A stretch of DNA of 64,000 nt from CAWBQO01 sp963790965 (GCA_963790965.1 CAWBQO010000006.1:930001-994000); one strand, 5' to 3'. Counted from the first letter of the stretch, positions 52,178 to 61,911 are shown. Notes: generated by a model not told the origin, from the letters alone. Made by a program: numbers and translations.

Positions 52178-53812
52178 TTAGAAGTCCATGTCCGGCATTC
52201 CGCCGCCGCCCGGCATCTGCGGCATGGAGTCTTTCTTGTCCGGCTTGTCCGCGATGATCGTCTCGGTCGTCAGGAGCAGACCGGAAACGCTCGCCGCGTT
52301 CTCGAGCGCGGTGCGGGTGACCTTCGTCGGGTCGATGACGCCCTGCTTGATCAGGTTGCCGTACTCCTCGGTGCGGGCGTTGAAGCCGAAGTCGCCTTCG
52401 CCTTCCTTCACCTTCTGCACGACAATCGAGCCTTCGAGGCCGGCGTTGAGCACGATCTGCCGCATCGGCTCTTCGAGCGACCGACGGATGATCTGAACGC
52501 CGATCTTCTCGTCCTCGTTGACCGTGTCGATGCCGTCGAGCGTCTCGAGCGCGCGAAGGTAAGCAACGCCACCGCCGGGGACGATCCCCTCTTCGATGGC
52601 AGCGCGCGTCGCATGGAGCGCATCCTCGACGCGGGCCTTCTTCTCCTTCATCTCCGGCTCCGTCGCGGCACCGATCTTCAGAACGGCCACGCCGCCCGAG
52701 AGCTTCGCCATCCGCTCCTGGAGCTTCTCACGGTCATAATCGCTCGTGGTCGACTCGATCTGCTGGCGGATCTGTCCGGCACGGGCCTTGATGTCCTCGG
52801 CGCGTCCGGCACCGTCTACGACGGTCGTGTTGTCCTTGTCGATCACGACGCGGGCAGCCTTGCCGAGGTAGTCCATCGTCGCGTTCTCGAGGCGGTAGCC
52901 TTTCTCCTCAGAGATGACCGTGCCGCCGGTAAGAACGGCGATGTCCTCGAGCATGGCCTTGCGGCGGTCGCCGAAGCCCGGTGCCTTGACGGCGGCCACG
53001 CGGAGGGTGCCGCGAAGCTTGTTCACGACGAGCGTGGCAAGCGCCTCGCCCTCGATGTCTTCCGAGATGATGAGCAGCGGCCGGCCCATCTGCGCCACCT
53101 TCTCCAGGATCGGGAGAAGGTCCTTCATGGCGGAAATCTTCTTGTCATGGATGAGGATGACGGCGTCCTCGAGGACGGCCTTCATGCTCTCAGGGTCCGT
53201 GACGAAGTAGGGGCTGAGATAGCCGCGGTCGAACTGCATACCCTCAACCACGTCGAGCGTGGTGTCGGTGCCCTTCGCCTCTTCGACGGTGATGACGCCG
53301 TCCTTGCCGACGCGGTCGAAGGCGTCCGCGATGAGGTCGCCGATGGCCTGGTCGTTGTTCGCCGAGATCATGGCGACCTGGGCGATCTCCGTCTTGTCCT
53401 CGATGTCACGGCTCTGCGTGCGCAGGTGGGCGACGACGGCCTCGACGGCCTTGTCGATGCCGCGCTTGAGGTCCATCGGGTTGGCCCCGGCGGTGACGTT
53501 CTTCAGGCCGGCGGTCATGATCGCCTGGGCGAGCACAGTCGCCGTGGTGGTGCCGTCTCCGGCAACGTCGCTGGTTTTGGAAGCAACTTCCTTGACCATC
53601 TGCGCGCCGACGTTTTCGAGCTTGTCTTCAAGCTCGATCTCCTTGGCGACGGTTACGCCGTCCTTGGTGACCGTGGGAGCGCCGAATTTCTTCTCGATGA
53701 TAACGTTGCGGCCTTTCGGGCCGAGCGTCACCTTGACGGCGTTGGCGAGCTGGTCGACACCCTTCTTGAGCGAGGCGCGGGCGTCGGTATTATAGGTAAT
53801 CTGCTTTGCCAT
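52178..53812 (-). CDS. groEL: 60 kDa chaperonin GroEL
   Basis: GroEL is the ATP-driven folding chamber that works with GroES. The 544-residue protein has AKQITYNTDARASLKKGVDQ, VKVTLGPKGRNVIIEKKFGA, the ATP-binding GDGTTTATVLAQAI, RVGKDGVITVEEAKG, VVEGMQFDRGYLSPYFVTDP, AVKAPGFGDRRKAMLEDIAV and PGGGVAYLRA. The C-terminal tail is short (MPGGGGMPDMDF). It follows groES by 69 bp and shares its CIRCE-controlled promoter. Confidence 0.98.
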   Translation of the reverse strand: MAKQITYNTDARASLKKGVDQLANAVKVTLGPKGRNVIIEKKFGAPTVTKDGVTVAKEIELEDKLENVGAQMVKEVASKTSDVAGDGTTTATVLAQAIMTAGLKNVTAGANPMDLKRGIDKAVEAVVAHLRTQSRDIEDKTEIAQVAMISANNDQAIGDLIADAFDRVGKDGVITVEEAKGTDTTLDVVEGMQFDRGYLSPYFVTDPESMKAVLEDAVILIHDKKISAMKDLLPILEKVAQMGRPLLIISEDIEGEALATLVVNKLRGTLRVAAVKAPGFGDRRKAMLEDIAVLTGGTVISEEKGYRLENATMDYLGKAARVVIDKDNTTVVDGAGRAEDIKARAGQIRQQIESTTSDYDREKLQERMAKLSGGVAVLKIGAATEPEMKEKKARVEDALHATRAAIEEGIVPGGGVAYLRALETLDGIDTVNEDEKIGVQIIRRSLEEPMRQIVLNAGLEGSIVVQKVKEGEGDFGFNARTEEYGNLIKQGVIDPTKVTRTALENAASVSGLLLTTETIIADKPDKKDSMPQMPGGGGMPDMDF

Positions 53813-53881
53813 AGTAGGTAAATTCTGAGTTGAGTGGACGATAGAAGCGGTCGGCCGGGGCGGGGATGCGCCCGGACGCGA

Positions 53882-54172
53882 TTAGCCCTTCAGCACGCCG
53901 AGAATGTCGGCTTCGCGCATGATGAGCACGTCTTCCCCGTCGAGGGTGATTTCGGTGCCGGAGTACTTGCCGTAGAGCACGGTGTCGCCTTCCTTGACCG
54001 TAGGGTCGATCTTCGTGCCGTTCTCGACGCGGCCGGGGCCGACGGCGAGCACGGTGCCGCGCTGCGGCTTCTCCTTCGCGGTGTCGGGAATGAAGAGGCC
54101 GGCGGCCGTCTTCTCCTCAGCCGGTGAGGGCTTGACCACCACGCGATCGCTGAGAGGGGTGATGCTGGACAT
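53882..54172 (-). CDS. groES: Co-chaperonin GroES
   Basis: The 96-residue lid protein shows ITPLSDRVVVKPSPAEEKTA, GLFIPDTAKEKPQRGTVLAV, GPGRVENG, VKEGDTVLYGKYSGTEITLD and a final EDVLIMREADILGVL. The start is the ATG at 54172, preceded by AAGGAGG at an ideal distance. The open frame extends to 54511 through the leader and the CIRCE site, which is not coding. It is the first gene of the groES-groEL operon. Confidence 0.97.
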   Translation of the reverse strand: MSSITPLSDRVVVKPSPAEEKTAAGLFIPDTAKEKPQRGTVLAVGPGRVENGTKIDPTVKEGDTVLYGKYSGTEITLDGEDVLIMREADILGVLKG

Positions 54173-54676
54173 AGGTTGATCCTCCTTGTTTGTGAGAGAT
54201 GAAAAAACTATCGCTGAACAGATGGGGCTGCGCATCTGCTGCGCTTTCCCACCCGTCCGTTGAAACTTGATTCCGTTGGATGTACCGGAGAGCCGCCGTT
54301 GGAGGCATCCCCGGTCGGAGATCCGACGTACCGGCAGGGCATCCTGCCGGAATGGCGCGTTCGCCATGCCGTTAGCACTCTGACAAAGAGAGTGCCAACA
54401 ACGTTCCCCGGTCCCCGCCGCGCCGGATGATCGCTCCGGACCGGCAGAAAGAAAGCCGACCGGGCCTGACACTGCGATTCCCCCTGCCCGGTTGATCCCA
54501 TCGTTCCCCAAGCAACTGACGAGGCGGCGTGCCCTTCTGCCACATTTGCAGCACCGCCGCCGCCGAATGCAACCGAATGGCAGATGTCCGCCGTGGACGT
54601 GGCCGGACGCCGTACATTGAGGCAGGACCGGAATGGCATCTCCAACAAGTAGCCGGGCCTCTGCCCGGGAGTCGCT
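54173..54676. other. Divergent leader region of groES and the CoA-binding gene
   Basis: This 504-bp gap contains the CIRCE operator (54372-54398) and, between it and groES, two perfect hairpins: CCGGCAGG/CCTGCCGG at 54331-54350 and a smaller GTCGGA/TCCGAC at about 54314-54327. The groES transcript would therefore have a leader of about 200 nt with structure. No gene is supported. Confidence 0.7.
54372..54398 (-). promoter_or_regulatory. CIRCE operator (HrcA site) of groESL
   Basis: TTAGCACTC, nine bases, then GAGTGCCAA: 17 of 18 consensus positions of the CIRCE inverted repeat (TTAGCACTC-N9-GAGTGCTAA), about 200 bp upstream of groES. HrcA bound here would repress the operon until heat shock. 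No hrcA gene is in the window. Confidence 0.93.
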
Positions 54677-55177
54677 ATGGAACCGATGAACGAGCGCATC
54701 GAGCGCTTTCTTTCCCAGTCAAACATCGCCGTGGTGGGTGTATCGAAGACCCGCGAAACGCCTGCAAACGCCATCTTTCGCAAGTTGGTCGCCGCCGGGC
54801 GGACGCCGGTACCGGTGAGTCCGCACCTGGATTCGTTCGAAGGCGCTCGGTGTTACCGCAGCATCTCAGCGATCGACGAGGCGGTGAACGCGGCGATTCT
54901 GGTCACCCGGCCGGAGATAACGGAAGCGGTCGTGGCGGAGTGCATCGAGCGCGGCGTGGGCTACGTCTGGATGCACGCGGCGCTCGGCACGGACGTGCGC
55001 CTCGGCAAGGGCATCGATGCGGCATCGACGAGCGTGTCTGCGGCGGCGGTGGCACGTTGCCGGGAGGCCGGAATCACCGTCATTCCGGGCAGTTGTCCCA
55101 TGCAGTTCATCGAGCCGGTGGATCTGCCGCACCGCTGCATCCGGGGCTTTGCGCGAGCGGTCGGCAACCTGTCGTAG
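54677..55177 (+). CDS. CoA-binding domain protein
   Basis: The 166-residue protein matches the YccU-like single CoA-binding Rossmann domain: IERFLSQSNIAVVGVSKTRE, NAIFRKLVAAGRTPVPVSPH, CYRSISAIDEAVNAAILVTR, ECIERGVGYVWMHAALGT, AVARCREAGITVIPGSCPMQ. The role of such stand-alone domains is not known. It is divergent from groES, and its promoter may lie within the same intergenic region. GGGAG precedes the ATG at 54677. Confidence 0.85.
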   Translation: MEPMNERIERFLSQSNIAVVGVSKTRETPANAIFRKLVAAGRTPVPVSPHLDSFEGARCYRSISAIDEAVNAAILVTRPEITEAVVAECIERGVGYVWMHAALGTDVRLGKGIDAASTSVSAAAVARCREAGITVIPGSCPMQFIEPVDLPHRCIRGFARAVGNLS

Positions 55178-55299
55178 CGCCCCCGCGGCCGAGCGCGAGG
55201 CAGCGGCCCTGGTGCAATTCGCCGGTACCTCCGTTCCGCCCGGACGTTGGTGTAGTATCTTCCGGCGTAGTGCCGTGACGAAATGAACTGCATAACGAA

Positions 55300-56073
55300 A
55301 TGATCAGGTCCGCAAGCGTCCTCCTGTTGCTCGTTGTATGTCTCGCCGGCTGCGAACTGGTTGGCAGCGACGCATCTTCCGCCTTTCACGGCAAGGACGA
55401 TTCCCGGCTTTCCGATTCCCTCCGCGCGCAGTACCGAACGGATGCTGCCGTGCTAACGCTCCGCCGCGTGCAGGAAGAAATTCCTTTCGATGAGCAGGAT
55501 GCCGAGCTGCCGCCGGAGTGGATAGAGCGCTTCTACGGGGCGCTCATCGCCGTACACAACGCTTCGTCAAGAATGGCGTCCGCTGCCGACGTGGAAGGCT
55601 TTCACACCTGGCCCAATGATGGCGTTTACTATCTCTCCATCGGCGTCGACTCGACTGAAGGCTGGGTGCAAGAGTGGCAGCAAGGGCGGCTACTGACCGG
55701 CAACGCGCGCGTAGACGAACTCCTGCGCGCGTACGACCTCACGCTGGACGGTTTGTGGAACTCTTATCGACAGACGGTTGCCTACCTGCGCTCCGAGCGT
55801 CCGCTGAACACGCCCAAGGTGGCGAGCTTTTTTGAAGGCATTCCCGGCGTGGATTTCGCGCAGCAGGGCGGCTCCTGGGGGCCAGATGCGGGTATTGTGG
55901 CAAAAGTGGGCGACGGCTACGTTGAACTGACCTACACCGTCGGGTGGGGCGACTGTCCCTCCGGCTGCATTAACCGGCACTGGTGGGTCTTCCGCGTCTA
56001 CGACAGCGGCGCTGTGCAGTTTATGAAAGAAGACGGGCAGCCGCTGCCTTTGACCTCCGGCGGGCAGTGGTGA
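55300..56073 (+). CDS. Predicted lipoprotein, unknown function
   Basis: The 257-residue product has a lipoprotein signal (SVLLLLVVCLAGC) with the lipobox cysteine at residue 18. The mature part has VLTLRRVQEEIPFDEQDAEL, PEWIERFYGALIAVHN and, at the end, GDGYVELTYTVGWGDCPSGC with INRHWWVFRVYDSGAVQF. The CPSGC pair followed by NRHWW looks like a conserved disulfide or active feature. I do not recognise a family. It is a single gene on the plus strand. Confidence 0.65.
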   Translation: MIRSASVLLLLVVCLAGCELVGSDASSAFHGKDDSRLSDSLRAQYRTDAAVLTLRRVQEEIPFDEQDAELPPEWIERFYGALIAVHNASSRMASAADVEGFHTWPNDGVYYLSIGVDSTEGWVQEWQQGRLLTGNARVDELLRAYDLTLDGLWNSYRQTVAYLRSERPLNTPKVASFFEGIPGVDFAQQGGSWGPDAGIVAKVGDGYVELTYTVGWGDCPSGCINRHWWVFRVYDSGAVQFMKEDGQPLPLTSGGQW

Positions 56074-56142
56074 CCAAGGCGCATGGGCACGTCTATCCTG
56101 TCGCCCTCGCAGTCACGAACTCGGGCGATTGAATGGGCGTCC

Positions 56143-56825
56143 ATGACAAACACTGAGTTGCATTCCGACACGAAGGCCATTTTGCTGCTCTGCGGCCATT
56201 TTGGCGGCAACGACCGGGATGTGCAGCCGCTCTCGCTCTCTGAGTACAATACGTTTGCGCGCCGGCTGCGGAGCGAGGGGTTGCGCCCGGAAGATGTGCT
56301 GAGCAGCGAAGGCGAAGAACGCCTGTCCGGATACGCCGACGGAAAGGTCAACCCGCAACGCCTTCAAACCCTGCTTGAGCGAGGCATGGAGCTTGCATTC
56401 GCCGTGGAGGAGTGGTCGCGGCGGGGACTCTGGGTCGTAAGTCGCGGGGATGATGCCTATCCACGCCTGCGCCCCCGGATGAATCGTCGGCAGCGGAGCC
56501 GTTGATGGGGGCGGGGGAAGGTAAGAGCGTGGCGCATGAACCCGGTCAGCCCTCTCAATCAGAACCCTCGTCTCTTCGTCCGAGTGCCCCGGCGGCGCAG
56601 ACCGGAAGCCATCTTTTTGATCTCGTCTGGCCGGCACTCGCGCCCTCCTTTTCTCAGGAGCGCACCGAAAGCGAGCTAAAGGGAATCGCGGAAGCGCACG
56701 GTATTCAGGTAGGGCAGCTTCGGGCATGGACGAAGCAGGCGGCGGAGCGGGCGCTGCTCATCAGGCGTGCCCGGCCGACGAGATACGTGCTGGCGTCGCA
56801 GGTTGAACAAAGCGCAGCCCGTTAG
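56143..56825 (+). pseudogene. dprA-like gene with central deletion
   Basis: The first part (56143-56505) matches the N-terminus of a DprA-like DNA-processing protein: AILLLCGHFGG, PLSLSEYNTFARRLRSEGLR, RGLWVVSRGDDAYPRLR. It then leaves the family and stops. The second frame, overlapping as ATGA at 56502-56508, ends with a C-terminal winged-helix-like piece (HLFDLVWPALAPSFSQERTE, ELKGIAEAHGIQVGQLRAW). The whole Rossmann/SLOG centre (roughly 200 residues) that binds ssDNA and RecA is missing. Together with the frame break this indicates a remnant. If the two pieces were translated they would be coupled. Confidence 0.65.
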
Positions 56826-57039
56826 GCCCGTTGATTTCTTACTCTTGCATCTGCTTGGTGGCTTATGAGCGGCCAGAATCAGGGCCCGCTGCTTTGAAAG
56901 CCGTCCTGCTGCACTCCCCTTCGTGCCGCCTCCTTCACGTTCAGCGCCAAAACCTTAACGGCCCCGGCTCGTTCAGAATGGACACCGGACAGCCTGACTC
57001 GGCTCCCGCTCTAATCGCCCCAACCAACCTCGACCGACC

Positions 57040-60000
57040 GTGAGCGCTCTCGGATTTAACACCGGCTACGTAGAAGACCTTTACCGGCAGTATATCGAGA
57101 ACCCGGAGAGTGTCAGCGAGAGCTGGCGCGAGTTCTTTGCGGATTACCAGCCCTCCGGCTCATTCGTGAATGCCGGTACGGCAACCGCCATTCAGCCGGC
57201 GGTAGCGGCAACAGAGGCCCCGCCGGCACCTGCCCGCCCCGGCGGTGACGGCGCGCCCGAACCGGTCGTACCTGCTTCCGCGGAAACGATCCCGGCGGCA
57301 GACGAAGCAGACATTACGCCCCTGCGCGGCCCGGCGGCGAAGATCGTCGAGAACATGGAAGCCAGTCTCGGCGTGCCGACGGCGACCTCCCTACGCACGG
57401 TGCCGGTCAAGCTCATGGCCGAGAACCGCAAGCTCATCAACGACTACCAGCGCTACGTGGGCGGCGAGAAAGTCTCGTTCACGCACCTCATCGCGTGGGC
57501 GGTCGTGAAGGCGCTCGCGCAGTTTCCGGGCATGAACAACACGCTGCGGCACGAGGACGGCACGCCGCAGCTCATCGCGCCTAAAGAGATTCGCCTCGGC
57601 ATCGCCATTGATATCGAGCGGCGGGGGCGGCGCAGCCTCATGGTGCCGAACATCAAACGCGCCGAGTCGCTCAACTTCACCCAGTTCCTCGGCACCTACA
57701 ACGACATCGTCAAGCGCTCGCGCGACGGTAAGCTCGAGATCGCGGACTTCGAAGGCACCACGGCATCGCTCACGAACCCGGGCATGATCGGGACCGTGTC
57801 CAGCGTGCCGCGCCTGATGCCCGGGCAGGGGACCATCATCGCGGTGGGCGCGATTGGCTATCCGCCGGAATACTACGCTTTTGCCCCCGACGTGATCTCC
57901 CGCTCCGGCATCTCCGAGGTGATGACGATCACGTCCACCTACGACCACCGCGTCATTCAGGGGGCGGAGAGCGGCGCGTTCCTGGCCTATATGTCGGAGC
58001 TGCTGCTTGGCAAGCACGGTTTCTACAAGAAGGTTTTCGGCGACCTCTGCATCCCGTACGAGCCGTACCGGATTACCCACGACAGCACGCCGCAGCTCGG
58101 CCACGCGACGCCGGACGACGAGCAGGACATGGTCCACAAGCAGGCGCGTGTGCTGCAGCTCATCCGGGCTTTTCGCGTGCGCGGCCACCTGCAGGCGGAC
58201 GTGAATCCGCTCGGGTATGACCCCGTCTATCACCCCGAGCTTGATCCCAACAATTACGGCCTCACCATCTGGGACCTCGACCGCCCGTTCATCACCGGCG
58301 GGCTGGGCAGTAAGGACATCCTGCCGCTGCGGGACATCCTCGACATTCTGCGGCAGACCTACACCCATAAGGTCGGCATCGAGTTCATGCACATCTCCGA
58401 TCCCGGCGAAAAGGCCTGGTTGCAGGAGCGCATGGAACCCGTCCGCTGCGCCGAGCCGCTGAGTGCTCCCACAAAGCGGCGGGTGCTGCAGAAGCTCAAC
58501 GCGGCCGAGGCCTTCGAGCGTTTCCTGCACACGAAGTACGTCGGGCACAAGCGCTTCTCGCTCGAAGGGGCCGAGACGCTCATTCCCGTGCTCGACGCCG
58601 TCCTCTCCGACGCTGCCGAACAGGAGGTGGATGAGGTGGTGATCGGCATGGCTCACCGGGGCCGCCTGAATGTTCTCGCGAACGTCCTCAACAAACCCTA
58701 CGAGGCGATCTTTTCGGAGTTTGAAGGGAGCATCGACCCGAATACGACGCAGGGTTCGGGCGACGTGAAGTATCATGTGGGCGCGCGCGGCGAGCACGAA
58801 AGCCCCTCCGGCGCGAAGGTGCGCCTGACGCTTGCCTCCAACCCGAGCCACCTCGAAGCGGTCAATCCTGTTGTGGAAGGAATGGTCCGCGCCAAACAGG
58901 AGATCCTCCGGCGGGATCGGGCCGACGCGCCCGGCGGCGACTACCTCGACGCCGTCATTCCGGTGCTGCTCCACGGCGACGCGGCGTTTGCCGGGCAGGG
59001 CGTCGTGGCCGAAACGCTCAACCTGAGCCAGCTGCGCGGCTACAAGACGGGCGGAGCCATCCACATCGTCATCAACAACCAGATCGGCTTTACCACCACG
59101 CCGGCCGATGCGCGCTCGTCGATGTACGCGACCGACATCGCGCGCATGATCCAGGCTCCCATCTTCCACGTCAACGGCGATGATCCGGAAGCCTGCGTTC
59201 GCGTGGCCCGGCTCGCGCTCGACTACCGTCAGGTCTACAACAAGGATGTCGTCATCGACATGCTCTGCTACCGTGTCCGGGGCCACAACGAGGGAGATGA
59301 ACCGACCTACACGCAGCCGCTTCTCTACCAGAAGATCGAGAACAAGCGGTCGATCCGGAAGCTCTACACCGAATCCCTCTTGCGGCGCGACGAGATGAAG
59401 CCGGACGAGGCCGAGGGAATGCTCGACGACTACCGCGAGCGTTTGCAGGAAGCCTTCGACCGGACGCGCAATCTCGAAAGCCACGACCCCGCCGAGGTCA
59501 TGGAACTGATGCGGCAAAAAAAGGAGCAGCAGCCCCCGCCGGCGGACGTCGACACGGCCGCTTCGCCGGAAGACCTGGAGGCTGTCGTTAAGGCGCTCGT
59601 TGATCTTCCGGGGGACTTCAACGTTCATAAGAAGCTCCTGAGGCAGTTCGAAAAACGGGATCAGCTATATAAGGAGGGGCGGATCGACTGGGGCTACGCC
59701 GAGGCGCTTGCATTCGGCTCATTGCTCCTCGAGGGCACCCCTATCCGCCTGACCGGCCAGGACTCCCGCCGCGGCACCTTCAGCCAGCGCCATGCGGTTC
59801 TCTACGATCAGGAATCCGGAGACGAGTACATCCCGCTCAATCATGCGCGAGAGGGGCAAAGCGATCTGCTGATCTACGACTCACTCCTGTCAGAATACGC
59901 CGTTTGCGGGTTTGAGTACGGCTACTCGGTGGCCGACAAGTCGATGCTCGTGCTCTGGGAAGCGCAGTTCGGCGATTTTGCGAACGGCGCGCAGATCATC

Positions 60001-60732
60001 TACGATCAGTTCCTCTCGGCCGCCGAGGAGAAGTGGGGGCAGCGCTCGTCGCTCGTGCTCCTGCTCCCGCACGGGTATGAAGGCCAGGGGCCGGAGCACT
60101 CGTCGGCGCGCCTGGAGCGGTTCCTGCAGCTCTGCGCCGAGGACAACCTGATCGTCTGCAACCTGACCACGCCCGCCAACTACTTCCATGCGCTGCGGCG
60201 GCAGGTGAAGCGCGAGGTAAAGAAGCCGCTGGTCATTATGGCCCCGAAGAGTCTTCTGCGGCATCCGATGGTGGTGTCCGAGCCGGAAGAACTCACGGCG
60301 GGAGGCTTCCAGCGCGTCATTCCGTCCACCGCCGAGCCTTCCGGCGTCAAGCGGCTCGTGCTGACTTCCGGCAAGGTATACTACGACCTGGCGGCCGAGC
60401 TGGAGAAGCACGAAGGAGCGAAGGAGAACGTCGCGGTCGCGCGGATCGAGCAGTTTTACCCCTTCCCGGAAGCGACATTGCGCGAGGAGATAGAGCGCTA
60501 CAAAGACGCCGAGGCCGTCGTCTGGCTTCAGGAAGAACCGGCGAACATGGGCGCGTGGTCTTTCCTGCGCTACAGGCTGGATGCGCTTCTGGAAAGCGTC
60601 CACGGCGATTGCAACCACCGGATCGTCTATGCCGGGCGCTCGGCCAGCGCCAGCACCGCCACCGGTAGCGCTCGCATCCACGCGCTCGACCAGCAGCGCA
60701 TTCTAAAGGAGGCGATCGGCGTGGAGAAATAG
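57040..60732 (+). CDS. kgd: 2-oxoglutarate dehydrogenase fused E2-E1 (Kgd type)
   Basis: The 1230-residue fusion starts with GTG at 57040. It has an E1 N-terminal tag (GYVEDLYRQYIENPESVSES), a Pro/Ala linker (about 45-90), an E2 acyltransferase domain (about 95-330, ending STYDHRVIQGAESGAF), then the full E1 ThDP domain. E1 features include YVGHKRFSLEGAETLIPVLD, GMAHRGRLNVLANVLNKPY, VLLHGDAAFAGQGVVAETLN and, late, LLLPHGYEGQGPEHSSARLE. No lipoyl domain is present. This is the layout of mycobacterial Kgd, which oxidises 2-oxoglutarate in the TCA cycle. The lipoyl-bearing E2 and E3 are not in the window. Confidence 0.94.
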   Translation: MSALGFNTGYVEDLYRQYIENPESVSESWREFFADYQPSGSFVNAGTATAIQPAVAATEAPPAPARPGGDGAPEPVVPASAETIPAADEADITPLRGPAAKIVENMEASLGVPTATSLRTVPVKLMAENRKLINDYQRYVGGEKVSFTHLIAWAVVKALAQFPGMNNTLRHEDGTPQLIAPKEIRLGIAIDIERRGRRSLMVPNIKRAESLNFTQFLGTYNDIVKRSRDGKLEIADFEGTTASLTNPGMIGTVSSVPRLMPGQGTIIAVGAIGYPPEYYAFAPDVISRSGISEVMTITSTYDHRVIQGAESGAFLAYMSELLLGKHGFYKKVFGDLCIPYEPYRITHDSTPQLGHATPDDEQDMVHKQARVLQLIRAFRVRGHLQADVNPLGYDPVYHPELDPNNYGLTIWDLDRPFITGGLGSKDILPLRDILDILRQTYTHKVGIEFMHISDPGEKAWLQERMEPVRCAEPLSAPTKRRVLQKLNAAEAFERFLHTKYVGHKRFSLEGAETLIPVLDAVLSDAAEQEVDEVVIGMAHRGRLNVLANVLNKPYEAIFSEFEGSIDPNTTQGSGDVKYHVGARGEHESPSGAKVRLTLASNPSHLEAVNPVVEGMVRAKQEILRRDRADAPGGDYLDAVIPVLLHGDAAFAGQGVVAETLNLSQLRGYKTGGAIHIVINNQIGFTTTPADARSSMYATDIARMIQAPIFHVNGDDPEACVRVARLALDYRQVYNKDVVIDMLCYRVRGHNEGDEPTYTQPLLYQKIENKRSIRKLYTESLLRRDEMKPDEAEGMLDDYRERLQEAFDRTRNLESHDPAEVMELMRQKKEQQPPPADVDTAASPEDLEAVVKALVDLPGDFNVHKKLLRQFEKRDQLYKEGRIDWGYAEALAFGSLLLEGTPIRLTGQDSRRGTFSQRHAVLYDQESGDEYIPLNHAREGQSDLLIYDSLLSEYAVCGFEYGYSVADKSMLVLWEAQFGDFANGAQIIYDQFLSAAEEKWGQRSSLVLLLPHGYEGQGPEHSSARLERFLQLCAEDNLIVCNLTTPANYFHALRRQVKREVKKPLVIMAPKSLLRHPMVVSEPEELTAGGFQRVIPSTAEPSGVKRLVLTSGKVYYDLAAELEKHEGAKENVAVARIEQFYPFPEATLREEIERYKDAEAVVWLQEEPANMGAWSFLRYRLDALLESVHGDCNHRIVYAGRSASASTATGSARIHALDQQRILKEAIGVEK

Positions 60733-60867
60733 ATTTCGGCGAGCGCACGCGCGTCGCTTCTTGAGAGGCTGCTGATTTACTCTCCACCGCATGTATCGCA
60801 GATTTGCGGGGCGCTGTACGTGACTGGAAGGCCGCCTAACTGTCAAGTCCTGAAACAGCTTTACATG

Positions 60868-61911
60868 TTAGGTGTTGTTTACAGTGGGTTTTGTGGGTTG
60901 TTCGGGTCGTGAGCGGTGAACGGACACATGCTCTTTTGCAGGCGTGCTCGCGCTGCCGCCTTCGCGCCGCTGGGCCGACTTGGATCCGCTGCCGGCGGCT
61001 GGTCGCGCGCGCTTCTTCCACATGGGCGCGAACTCGCGAACGCCTCCGGCATGAACCTCGGCCGGGGTATGCATGCCGAGGCTCAGGTGCGGTCTCTTTT
61101 CGTTGTAGAGCCTCACCGCTTGCGCCGCGGCGCGCCGAGCCTCATCCGCGTTCGCAAACGTGCCTCCAAGGCCGTACTCCTGCTTGAGGATGCCGTTCAT
61201 GCGCTCGGCGATGGCATTCTCGTACGGGTTGCCGGCCTCGGCCATGCTGATCGCGACGCCGTTTGCACGCAGCAGTTCAACGTAGGCGTGGCTGCAGTAC
61301 TGGACGCCCCGGTCGCTGTGATGCACCAGCGGCCCTTCGCCCCGGCGCGTGCCAAGCGCCTGCTGCAGCGCCGCCAGGCAGCCCTCAAGCCCCAGCGAGG
61401 AGGCGAGTGCCCAGCCGATCACCATGTGCGAGTAGGCGTCCGTAACGAGGCTGAGGTAGGCAAAGCCGCCCTCCTGAAGGTGCAGGTAGGTCAGGTCGCT
61501 CACCCACACCTCGCTCACGCGCCTGGGCTTGGTGCCGGCAATCAGGTTGTCGTACTTGCGCATATAGTGGTTCGAGTTCGTCGTGCGGTGCCCGGCGCGT
61601 TTGCGTCCCACCAGAAGGCCCTCCTCGCGCAAGAGGTCAAAGAACGCATCTCGGCCCAGCTTCACCCCGGCCGCTTCGAGCTGCGGACGGGCTATGTGGA
61701 AAAGCTTGCGCGCGCCCATGCGCGGATGCTCCCGCCGCTCGTCAATCGCGATCTGAAGCGCCAGCGCTGCGCCTGCCGCCTGCCGCTCGGTCTGAGCGCA
61801 CGCGCCGTACCAGGCCTGCCGGCTCTTGCCGAAGAGCTTGCAGAGCGCAGAGAGCGGCACCTTCGGCAGATGTTCGCGCAGATTGGTCACGGCTTGCGTC
61901 CACTTTTTTTT
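60868..61911 (-). CDS. IS3-family transposase OrfB (DDE, made by -1 frameshift)
   Basis: This is the catalytic half, read in the -1 frame after the A8 slippery run (KKKWTQAVTNLREHLP). The HTH_21-like part (FGKSRQAWYGACAQ) is followed by the rve integrase core with the DDE triad: Asp in VWVSDLTYLHLQ, Asp in PLVHHSDRGVQYCS, Glu in NPYENAIAERMNGIL. The C-terminus extends to VNNT at 60868. The frame stays open upstream to 62115, but there it runs antisense-like to conserved orfA coding and is not expected to be translated. The element appears intact. Confidence 0.9.
   Translation of the reverse strand, partial: KKKWTQAVTNLREHLPKVPLSALCKLFGKSRQAWYGACAQTERQAAGAALALQIAIDERREHPRMGARKLFHIARPQLEAAGVKLGRDAFFDLLREEGLLVGRKRAGHRTTNSNHYMRKYDNLIAGTKPRRVSEVWVSDLTYLHLQEGGFAYLSLVTDAYSHMVIGWALASSLGLEGCLAALQQALGTRRGEGPLVHHSDRGVQYCSHAYVELLRANGVAISMAEAGNPYENAIAERMNGILKQEYGLGGTFANADEARRAAAQAVRLYNEKRPHLSLGMHTPAEVHAGGVREFAPMWKKRARPAAGSGSKSAQRREGGSASTPAKEHVSVHRSRPEQPTKPTVNNT

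Noticed and set aside
57391..59628. Long minus-strand frame of 745 codons inside kgd
   Set aside because: It is antisense to conserved Kgd coding sequence. Its Arg/Val/Asp/Gly-rich composition is the mirror of GC-rich codons, with no family motif.
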